This document shows positions 7,429 through 13,408 of a DNA stretch of 32,411 nt, in pieces. The translations under genes were made by a program, and so were the position numbers. Location of the stretch: the NCBI RefSeq assembly GCF_003143855.1, contig NZ_QFRK01000069.1:1-32411 (forward strand), read 5' to 3'. This DNA is from Streptomyces sp. NWU339 (GTDB taxonomy: Bacteria > Actinomycetota > Actinomycetes > Streptomycetales > Streptomycetaceae). The stretch's first letter is position 1. Each line of letters starts with the position of its first letter. Under the pieces are notes generated by a model, which worked only from the letters and a program-made list of their open reading frames with translations, did not search any database and was not told the DNA's origin.

Positions 7429-7860
7429 TCACATGACGATCGCCGTGGCTCCCTCGATCTCCACGACGTCCACTTCCTGGCCCACTTCGTAAGAGCGGGC
7501 GGCGTCGAGGGAACGTGCCGACCAGATCTCGCCGGCCAGCTTGATCCGGCCGCCGGAGCCGTCGACCCGTTCCAGCACGACGGCCTGTCTGCCCTTCAGG
7601 GCGTCGACACCGCTGGCGAGGTGGGGGCGTTGTACGCGTTGCCTGTTCGCGATGGGGCGTACGACGGCGATGAGAGCGGTCGACACGACGGTGAAGACCA
7701 CGACCTGGACCACGGCGCCGCCGCCGAAGATTCCGGAGACCACCGCCGCGGCGACGGCGCCCACCGCGAGCATGCCGAGTTCGGGCATCGCGGTGATCAC
7801 CAGCGCGATGCCGAGTACCGCCGCGCCGATCAGCCACCACAGCCATGCATCGATGTCCAC
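7429..7860 (-). CDS. NfeD-like membrane protein
   Basis: A 143-aa protein with two or three N-terminal membrane segments (WLWWLIGAAVLGIALVITA, LGMLAVGAVAAAVVSGIF, VVQVVVFTVVSTALIAVV). These are followed by a small OB-fold domain (residues about 85-143: ALKGRQAVVLERVDGSGGRIKLAGEIWSA... VVEIEGATAIVM). This is the short NfeD1b type without a protease domain. NfeD proteins partner SPFH proteins, and the SPFH gene lies 148 bases downstream on the same strand, so a shared transcript and a membrane complex are likely. Confidence 0.88.
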   Translation of the reverse strand: MDIDAWLWWLIGAAVLGIALVITAMPELGMLAVGAVAAAVVSGIFGGGAVVQVVVFTVVSTALIAVVRPIANRQRVQRPHLASGVDALKGRQAVVLERVDGSGGRIKLAGEIWSARSLDAARSYEVGQEVDVVEIEGATAIVM

Positions 7861-7965
7861 AGGGGCATGGTAGGACCGCGCACCCGGTCACCGACAGGGC
7901 GCCGGGGCATTCGAAAGGGCCTTCCGAGCCCGGTTTCTGAGGGGACGGAACCCCCCCGGCCGGGT

Positions 7966-8763
7966 TCAGGCCATCGGGAGGCCCTGCGCGGTCCAGCGGT
8001 CGCCGACCTGCTCCACGACGAGCGGGAGGCCGAAGCAGAGGGAGAGGTTGCGGGAGGTGAGTTCGAGCTCCAGCGGGCCGGCGGCCAGGATCTGGCCCTG
8101 GCGGATCATCAGGACGTGGGTGAAGCCGGGGGCGATCTCCTCGACGTGGTGCGTGACCATGACCATGGAGGGGGCGATCGGGTCGCGGGCGAGGCGGCCG
8201 AGGCGGCGCACGAGGTCCTCGCGGCCGCCCAGGTCGAGGCCGGCGGCGGGCTCGTCGAGGAGCAGCAGTTCGGGGTCGGTCATCAGCGCGCGGGCGATGA
8301 GGGTGCGCTTGCGCTCGCCCTCGGAGAGGGTGCCGAACCTGCGGTCGACGAATTCGGACATGCCTAGGCGGTCGAGGAAGGCGCGGGCGCGCTGTTCGTC
8401 GATGTCCTCGTACTCCTCCTGCCAGCCGGCGGTCATCCCGTAGGCGGCGGTCAGCACGGTCTGCAGGACCGTCTGGTTCTTGGGGAGCTTGTCGGCCATG
8501 CCGTTCCCGGCGATGCCGATGCGCGGGCGCAGTTCGAAGACGTCGGTGCCGGGGGTGCCGAGGGTCTCGCCGAGGACGGTGGCGGTGCCCTTGCTCGGGA
8601 ACAGGTAACTGGAGGCGATGTTCAGCAGGGTGGTCTTCCCCGCGCCGTTGGGACCGAGGATGACCCAGCGCTCGCCCTCCTTCACCGACCAGGAGACCTG
8701 GTCCACCAGAGCCCGGCCCTCGCGGACCACGGATACGTCCTGAAGCTCCAGAACATCGCTCAT
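7966..8763 (-). CDS. ABC transporter ATP-binding protein (ModF/YlmA-like, stand-alone)
   Basis: A 265-aa single nucleotide-binding domain. It has Walker A GPNGAGKTT (about residues 37-45), signature LSEGERKRTLIARAL, Walker B LLLLDEPAAGLDLGG and the switch His in VMVTHHVEEI. The E-G variation in the signature and the VEEIAPGFTHVLMIRQG ending are usual for this group, which often occurs without an adjacent permease. None is seen here; the NfeD-like gene lies downstream 106 bases away. The ATG at 8763 has GGGGAGA about ten bases upstream. The substrate cannot be deduced. Confidence 0.85.
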   Translation of the reverse strand: MSDVLELQDVSVVREGRALVDQVSWSVKEGERWVILGPNGAGKTTLLNIASSYLFPSKGTATVLGETLGTPGTDVFELRPRIGIAGNGMADKLPKNQTVLQTVLTAAYGMTAGWQEEYEDIDEQRARAFLDRLGMSEFVDRRFGTLSEGERKRTLIARALMTDPELLLLDEPAAGLDLGGREDLVRRLGRLARDPIAPSMVMVTHHVEEIAPGFTHVLMIRQGQILAAGPLELELTSRNLSLCFGLPLVVEQVGDRWTAQGLPMA

Positions 8764-8829
8764 GAGCGCGTTGTCTCCCCTTGCAGTGTGGCCGGGTTCT
8801 CGGCTCTGTCGTACGCCTGTGGTCGGTCC

Positions 8830-8849
8830 GCCGCGCCCGTGGGCGCGGC
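8830..8849. repeat. 20-bp palindrome between divergent genes
   Basis: Arms gccgcgccc and gggcgcggc (9 bp) with a two-base centre lie in the 152-bp space between the ABC ATPase gene (-) and the gene starting at 8916 (+). It could be an operator or a small transcript hairpin for either gene. Confidence 0.5.
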
Positions 8850-8915
8850 CCTCCATGAAATCTACGCCACCGGTCGGCCCGGACATCCCCTCGGTCCTGT
8901 CCTTAGGGTGGAGGC

Positions 8916-9704
8916 ATGCTCTCGGAACCACGTTCAGGACGTCTCGCCTCTTGGGGAAATGCCCTTATTGCCGGTCTTGTCTCGCCGGATGACGCCGTGC
9001 TCGCCATCGTCGGCGAGGACGCGGTGCACCGGGTGGAGGGGGTGCCGGGTGAGTCCGCGCCGGTGGGTCTCACGCTGGCGCTGGGGCGGCTGCGGACTCT
9101 CGGGGTGACCGGGCTGCGGGTCGCGCTGCCCATGCCGGGGCATCCACTGGGGCTGAGCGGGCCGCCGGAGTTCAACGCGCGGGCTCTGGAGGCCGGGGAG
9201 GCGGTGGTCGGTCACGGGGCCGCCTTCGGGCTGGTGCCGCAGGTGCGGGAGGCCGGGCCCGCGGGTGATGTGCATGTGGAGGTCGTCTGGCACTGCCTGG
9301 CGGTGCGGGAGGCGCCGCCCGCCGACGTGCCCTCGCTCGGCGAGGCGGGGCGGGAGCTGGCGGAGGCGCTCAGGGAGGCGACCGAGGTGCTGACGCGGCT
9401 GGACGTGGCCGGCTCGGGTCCGGTGGCCGAGGCGGCGATCGACGCGTACCGGGCCCGGGCGGAGTCGGGCGGTGAGGTGCTGGCGCCGGGATATCCGCCG
9501 CGAGCGGTACGGGTGCTGGAGCTGGCGCGGCGGGTGGGGACGCTGGTCTTGCTGGCCGGTGCGAACGGGCACGGGGGCGCGGTGAGCGCGTCGGAGATGG
9601 CGGCGCGCGGGGAGGCCCTGCGGCCGGTGGAGCGGACGGCCCGGCGGGCTCAGGTCGCGGCGTACAACTCCGTTGTGGAGGAACGGGAGCGGGGGGCCGG
9701 GTGA
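8916..9704 (+). CDS. conserved actinobacterial protein of unknown function
   Basis: A 262-aa soluble protein with no signal peptide or membrane segment. I do not recognise a domain. It has an N-terminal alpha/beta-looking part (DAVLAIVGEDAVHRVEG, LTLALGRLRTLGVTGLRVALPMPGHPLGL) and a helical, Ala/Glu-rich second half ending VAAYNSVVEERERGAG. The ATG at 8916 follows GGTGGAGG closely, which supports this start. As I recall, the same gene lies between the ABC ATPase and chpE in other Streptomyces, so it is a stable part of this locus. It converges on chpE across a terminator. Confidence 0.75.
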   Translation: MLSEPRSGRLASWGNALIAGLVSPDDAVLAIVGEDAVHRVEGVPGESAPVGLTLALGRLRTLGVTGLRVALPMPGHPLGLSGPPEFNARALEAGEAVVGHGAAFGLVPQVREAGPAGDVHVEVVWHCLAVREAPPADVPSLGEAGRELAEALREATEVLTRLDVAGSGPVAEAAIDAYRARAESGGEVLAPGYPPRAVRVLELARRVGTLVLLAGANGHGGAVSASEMAARGEALRPVERTARRAQVAAYNSVVEERERGAG

Positions 9705-9742
9705 GCCCCGGCCCCTGCGTGACCGGCGTGGGCGGACCGGGC

Positions 9743-9768
9743 GGCCTCCCGGGTGGGGCCGGGAGGCC
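9743..9768. terminator. bidirectional terminator hairpin
   Basis: A 10-bp perfect GC stem (9743-9752 with 9759-9768) and a 6-base loop lie between the stop of the plus-strand gene (9704) and the stop of chpE (9797). Confidence 0.75.
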
Positions 9769-9796
9769 GGGAGCGTCACCGGTGGGGTGAGAGGCG

Positions 9797-10042
9797 TCAG
9801 CCGTTGACGGCCACGTTGCCGAAGGCGGGGTTCAGCAGGCCGATCACGTTGACGCTGTTGCCGGACACGTTGACCGGGACGTCGACCGGGACCTGGATGA
9901 CGTTGCCCGAGACGACGCCCGGGGAGCCCACGGCCTTGCCGCCGGCGTGCGCGCCGTCGGTGGCGGAGGCCATGCCCGTGCCGGCGGCGAGCAGACCGCC
10001 GGCCACCATCGTCACGGCCGCTGCCTTCTTCAGGTTCTTCAC
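9797..10042 (-). CDS. chpE: chaplin ChpE, short cysteine-free surface amyloid protein
   Basis: An 81-aa secreted protein. A signal peptide (MKNLKKAAAVTMVAGGLLAAGTGMASA) is followed by one chaplin domain: GKAVGSPGVVSGNVIQVPVDVPVNVSGNSVNVIGLLNPAFGN in shortened form, with the usual N-S-V-N-V and N-P-A-F-G-N motifs. Chaplins assemble into amyloid rodlets on aerial hyphae and spores and lower surface tension. Most short chaplins have two cysteines; this one has none, which is the known mark of ChpE. The GTG start at 10042 is fixed by AGGAGG nine bases upstream; the longer frame upstream is not part of the gene. It follows a two-component system gene pair on the same strand. Confidence 0.92.
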   Translation of the reverse strand: MKNLKKAAAVTMVAGGLLAAGTGMASATDGAHAGGKAVGSPGVVSGNVIQVPVDVPVNVSGNSVNVIGLLNPAFGNVAVNG

Positions 10043-10099
10043 TTTCCGAGCCCTCCTCGCGGTCACCGCGGCAGGCGCCGCGGTACGCACGGGAGAACG

Positions 10100-10190
10100 G
10101 CGGGAGGCCGAAGAAGGATGCGCCATCCGGGGGACATTCCCACTACGGTATGAATCTCGCACCGGAGGGGAACCATCCGCCCGGCCCGGC
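10100..10190 (-). promoter_or_regulatory. probable chpE promoter region
   Basis: The 204-bp gap between the regulator stop and chpE contains, on the minus strand, TTCCCC then TACCGT about 16 bases apart (near 10172 and 10150). This is a weak match to a Streptomyces vegetative promoter. A separate chpE promoter is expected because chaplin genes are developmentally controlled. The exact element is uncertain. Confidence 0.3.
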
Positions 10191-10246
10191 ACGTCACGGG
10201 TCGGCCTCCCCCGGCTCACCGCTCAGGTACTCAGGTGTCCGGGTGC

Positions 10247-10888
10247 TCAGCCGCTCAGGCCGTGGCGCACCGCCCACAGGGCGGCCTGGGTGCGGTCCGC
10301 CAGGTCGAGCTTCATCAGGATGTTCGAGACGTGCGTCTTCACGGTCTTCTCGGAGAGGACCAGGGCGCGGGCGATCTCCCGGTTGGAGCGGCCGTCCGCT
10401 ATGAGGCCGAGCACCTCGCGCTCCCGCTCCGTGAGCGAACCGGCCCGGCCCTGGCCGGAGTGGGTCTCCTCCTGGGCCAGCAGGGCGCCGGCGACCTCGG
10501 CCTGGAGGAGGACGTGTCCGGCGTGCACCGAGCGGATGGCTCCGGCGAGCGCGTCGGGGTCGATGTCCTTGTACACGTATCCGGCGGCGCCCGCGCGCAG
10601 GGCCGGGACCACGGTGCGCTGCTCGGTGAAGCTGGTGACGATCAGCACGCGCGCGGGGTGGTCCAGTTCGCGGAGCCGGCGCAGGGCCTCCACGCCGTCC
10701 ATGCCCGGCATCCTGACGTCCATCAGGATCACGTCGGGCCGCAGCTCCCCGGTGAGGGCGACTCCTTCGGCGCCGTCCGCCGCCTCGCCGACGACCTCGA
10801 TGTCGTCCTGCACCTCCAGAAAGGTGCGCAGCCCCCGGCGGACCACCTGGTGGTCGTCGACGAGCAGCACCCTGATCGCGTCAGCCAC
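10247..10888 (-). CDS. NarL/FixJ-type response regulator
   Basis: A 213-aa protein. The receiver domain (1-120) has the acidic pair D11-D12, phosphorylation site D57 in ILMDVRMPGMDG, Thr/Ser in VLIVTSF and Lys in YVYKD. The LuxR-type helix-turn-helix (about 150-210) has LTEREREVLGLIADGRSNREIA and SEKTVKTHVSNIL. The GTG start (10886-10888) overlaps the last eight bases of the histidine kinase gene, so the two are translationally coupled. The LVLSEKTVKTHVSNILMKL wording places it among DevR/DegU-like regulators. chpE lies immediately downstream, though regulation of chpE by this pair is not shown by the sequence. Confidence 0.93.
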   Translation of the reverse strand: MADAIRVLLVDDHQVVRRGLRTFLEVQDDIEVVGEAADGAEGVALTGELRPDVILMDVRMPGMDGVEALRRLRELDHPARVLIVTSFTEQRTVVPALRAGAAGYVYKDIDPDALAGAIRSVHAGHVLLQAEVAGALLAQEETHSGQGRAGSLTEREREVLGLIADGRSNREIARALVLSEKTVKTHVSNILMKLDLADRTQAALWAVRHGLSG

Positions 10889-12077
10889 CGGGGACCTCCA
10901 TCTCGATCGTGGTGCCCTTGCCGGGCGCCGATTCCACGGTCAGGCTGCCGCCGACCCCGCTCGCCCGGTCGCGCATGGAGACCAGGCCGAGATGCCGTCC
11001 GGCACTGCGGATGATCTGCGGGTCGAACCCCTTGCCGTCGTCGGTGACCCGCAGGACGGCGCCACTTCCGCGCCGGCCCAGGGTGACGTCGACACGGTCC
11101 GCCCCCGAGTGCCGCAGGGCGTTGTGCAGCGCCTCCTGGGCGACGCGCAGCACGGCCTCCTCCTGTGCGGCGGGCAGGGCGCGCGCACCGTGCCCGGCGA
11201 AGGTCACGCGCGCGCTGTGGGCGCGGTCGAGGACCTGGATCTGGGTACGGAGGGTGGGGACGAGGCCGTCCTCGTCGAGGGCCGCGGGGCGCAGCTCGAC
11301 GACCGCGGCGCGCAGTTCGTCGGCGGCCTCGGCCGCCAGGGCGGCCACCTGCTGGAGCTCCCCCTTGGCCCGGGCCGGGTCGCGGTCCACGAGGCGGGCG
11401 GCCGCCTGGGCGGTGAGGCGCAGGGAGAACAGCTTCTGGCTGACGGCATCGTGCAGTTCGTGGGCGAGGCGGGAGCGTTCCTCGGCGATGGTCAGTTCGC
11501 GGCTGCGCTCGTAGAGCCGGGCGTTGGTGAGGGCGATCGCCGCGTGCTGGGCCAGGATGCCCAGCACGTCCTCGTCGTCCTGGGTGAACCCGCAGGCGCC
11601 CTCGGGTGCGGGGCACGGGGGGCCGGAGGGGTCTTGGGGGTCTTCGGGGCCTCCCCCCGCCGGGGTCCTTTTGTTGGCCAGGAACAGGGCGCCGATGACC
11701 TCGTCGCCGTCGCGGATGGGCAGGCCCAGGAAGTCGACCAGGTCGGGGTGGGCGCTGGGCCAGCCCTCGAAGCGGGGGTCCCTGCGTACGTCGGCGAGGC
11801 GCTGGGGTCCGTCCTCGCGGAGCATCGCGGCGAGGATGCCGTGCTGGCGCGGGAGGGGGCCTATGGCCTTCCACTGGTCGTCGCTGACGCCGTCGACCAC
11901 GAACTGGGCGAAGCCGCCGTGGTCGTCGGGGACGCCGAGCGCGGCGTACTCCGCGTCGAGCAGTTCGCGGGCCGAGGCGACGATCGTCTTGAGGACGTCA
12001 CGCACCTCGAGGTGCCTGCTCATGGCCAGCAACGCGGTGCTCACCGCGGCGAGGCCGGACCGGGGGCCGTGGCTCAT
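10881..12077 (-). CDS. GAF-domain sensor histidine kinase (HisKA_3 type)
   Basis: A 398-aa cytosolic kinase. A GAF domain spans about 12-190, interrupted by a Gly/Pro-rich loop (about 138-163). The HisKA_3 dimerisation domain has RSRLAHELHDAVSQ with phosphoacceptor H209, and the ATPase domain has N319 in EALHNALRH, DDGKGF at 346-351 and the GLVSMRDR lid. There is no membrane segment, so the input is a small intracellular ligand, gas or redox signal, as in DevS/NreB relatives. The ATG at 12077 follows GTGAGGAC. The stop overlaps the response-regulator start by eight bases. A 26-bp palindrome lies 61 bases upstream. Confidence 0.92.
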   Translation of the reverse strand: MSHGPRSGLAAVSTALLAMSRHLEVRDVLKTIVASARELLDAEYAALGVPDDHGGFAQFVVDGVSDDQWKAIGPLPRQHGILAAMLREDGPQRLADVRRDPRFEGWPSAHPDLVDFLGLPIRDGDEVIGALFLANKRTPAGGGPEDPQDPSGPPCPAPEGACGFTQDDEDVLGILAQHAAIALTNARLYERSRELTIAEERSRLAHELHDAVSQKLFSLRLTAQAAARLVDRDPARAKGELQQVAALAAEAADELRAAVVELRPAALDEDGLVPTLRTQIQVLDRAHSARVTFAGHGARALPAAQEEAVLRVAQEALHNALRHSGADRVDVTLGRRGSGAVLRVTDDGKGFDPQIIRSAGRHLGLVSMRDRASGVGGSLTVESAPGKGTTIEMEVPGG

Positions 12078-12137
12078 GTCCTCACGGTACCGGCGGGCAC
12101 CGGCACCGCGGATCCGACCGGTGGCGGCGACGACCCG

Positions 12138-12163
12138 GACCGGAGGTCCTAGGACCTCCGGTC
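12138..12163. repeat. 26-bp perfect palindrome upstream of the kinase gene
   Basis: The two 13-base halves (12138-12150 and 12151-12163) are exact reverse complements with no spacer, centred on CCTAGG. It lies 61 bases before the kinase start codon and about 390 bases before the divergent SLT gene. The spacer-less symmetry suits a dimeric regulator's operator better than an RNA hairpin, but either is possible. Confidence 0.65.
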
Positions 12164-12444
12164 TCCCCGGGACGGACCCGGGTTCTTCGCGGGCCGGTCC
12201 AGGGCTCGCCGCACCCCTCACACAGAGCCTTGCACCAGCAACTCCCGGTGAGGGTGACGGTCGCCCGGTGTGAGGCCGGGCATAGGGCCCACATCACGTA
12301 CGAAGGTGAATAGGAGGACCATAGCGGGCACGTGATCGGCGCAGATAGCCCCCTATGCCCCGTTTTGACCTCCCCTGATCCACTACCCGACTTCGTACGT
12401 CACACCTTTGCCTAGCCATTTTGCGGCCGCTAAGAATTGCTCTC
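12164..12444. other. long divergent intergenic region with two interleaved inverted repeats
   Basis: No gene was recognised. Two perfect 10-bp inverted repeats interleave: gggcataggg at 12278-12287 with ccctatgccc at 12351-12360, and acgtacgaag at 12296-12305 with cttcgtacgt at 12391-12400. The order A-B-A'-B' would make an H-type pseudoknot if transcribed, or paired operator half-sites if not. A TTGACC (12365-12370) could be a -35, but no good -10 follows. The transcription start of the SLT gene is probably in this region. Confidence 0.5.
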
Positions 12445-12541
12445 GTCGCTCAGCGCCGTGGGTTCCGCCCGCGGCGTTCGTGCCGGAGAAACCCCTGTCC
12501 CCACCGGACGTCGAGCGACCTCCGCGCTATTCGAAGAGGTC
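12445..12541 (+). promoter_or_regulatory. candidate riboswitch-like leader of the SLT gene
   Basis: Three helices can form. P1 pairs 12445-12451 with 12513-12519 (7 bp). P2 pairs 12454-12462 with 12468-12476 (9 bp with one G-U, 5-base loop). P3 pairs 12479-12481 and 12483-12486 with 12504-12507 and 12508-12510 (7 bp, one bulged G at 12482, 17-base loop). Together they form a compact three-way junction. Just after it, gacctc (12517-12522) is exactly complementary to the ribosome-binding sequence gaggtc (12536-12541). Three bases of that strand (12517-12519) also belong to P1, so the junction and the sequestering hairpin exclude each other. This is the layout of a translational riboswitch. It lacks the GGGGTGAAT and ACCCGACAGCTAACC cores of the c-di-AMP (ydaO) class. 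No experimental support is visible; it is inferred from pairing alone. Confidence 0.45.
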
Positions 12542-12549
12542 CATCACCC

Positions 12550-13278
12550 ATGTCGAAGAACTTCCTCGCCCGAGGTCACATTCGTGCCCTGAACCGCCAC
12601 CACAAGATCGCCGCCGCCGGTGTCGCCGCCCTCGGTGCCGCCGCCATCGCTCTCTCGGCCACGCCGAGCGAGGCGTCGACGACCGTCACGAGCGAGGCCG
12701 TTCCCACCGCGCAGGTCGCCTACAGCACCGAGCCGATCAAGGACGTCAAGGGCTCCGTCACCGACCAGCTCGCCGTCTCCGGTGTGAAGACCGAGCAGAT
12801 CGCGGCGAAGAAGCAGGCCGCGGCCGACGCCGCCGCCGAGAAGCAGGCTGCGACGGCTGCCGCGAAGGAGCAGGCCGCGAAGGAGCGCGAGGCCGAGCAG
12901 GCCGCAGACCGCTCCGCGCAGCGGGCCGAGGTCGACAAGGCCGCCCCCAAGACCTACAGCAACAACCTGGACGGCTGGATCCGCGAGTCCATGGACATCA
13001 TGAAGAAGCACGGGATCCCGGGCTCGTACGAGGGCATCCACCGCAACATCATCCGGGAGTCCTCCGGCAACCCGATGGCCATCAACCTCTGGGACATCAA
13101 CGCCAAGAACGGCATCCCGTCCAAGGGTCTGCTGCAGGTGATCCCGCCGACGTTCGAGGCGTACCACGTCCCGGGCACGCCGAAGGACATCTACCACCCG
13201 GTCTCGAACATCACCGCCGCCTGCAACTACGCGGCCGACCGGTACGGCTCCATGGACAACGTCAACAGCGCGTACTGA
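12550..13278 (+). CDS. secreted transglycosylase SLT-domain protein
   Basis: A 242-aa exported protein. The signal segment (about 17-43: HHKIAAAGVAALGAAAIALSA, cut near EAS) is followed by a Thr/Val-rich stretch. An Ala/Glu/Lys/Gln coiled coil (about 83-132) then leads to a C-terminal SLT lysozyme-like domain (about 138-242). The catalytic Glu is E170 in IIRESSGNP, followed by GLLQVIPPTFEAYHVPG and NITAACNYAADRYGS. It would cleave peptidoglycan glycan strands during growth or spore outgrowth. The ATG at 12550 follows AGAGGTC with nine bases' spacing; the upstream open frame is leader, not protein. Its leader can fold as a regulatory RNA (12445-12541). Confidence 0.88.
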   Translation: MSKNFLARGHIRALNRHHKIAAAGVAALGAAAIALSATPSEASTTVTSEAVPTAQVAYSTEPIKDVKGSVTDQLAVSGVKTEQIAAKKQAAADAAAEKQAATAAAKEQAAKEREAEQAADRSAQRAEVDKAAPKTYSNNLDGWIRESMDIMKKHGIPGSYEGIHRNIIRESSGNPMAINLWDINAKNGIPSKGLLQVIPPTFEAYHVPGTPKDIYHPVSNITAACNYAADRYGSMDNVNSAY

Positions 13279-13322
13279 GGTCGGCGCGGACCTCTTCACG
13301 CGGCCTGACGCGCCCGGATACT

Positions 13323-13362
13323 CCGAAGGGCGGCACCCTCCTGACGGGGTGCCGCCCTTCGG
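13323..13362. terminator. bidirectional terminator hairpin after the SLT gene
   Basis: A 16-bp perfect stem (13323-13338 with 13347-13362) and an 8-base loop lie between the convergent SLT gene (+, stop 13278) and the FHA-ABC gene (-, stop 13409). Confidence 0.88.
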
Positions 13363-13408
13363 GCGTACGGCGCGCGAACGGCCGCGCCGGCTCCTTGCGT
13401 CACTCGCG

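Noticed and set aside
9753..12152. A 799-codon plus-strand frame opposite chpE, the regulator and the kinase
   Set aside because: It overlaps three genes with clear family motifs on the minus strand and has no recognisable domain.
12164..12549. c-di-AMP (ydaO) riboswitch before the SLT gene
   Set aside because: The GGGGTGAAT and ACCCGACAGCTAACC-like cores that I recall for this class are not present; only a short ggtgaat occurs, outside the right context. The leader is therefore listed as an unassigned candidate.
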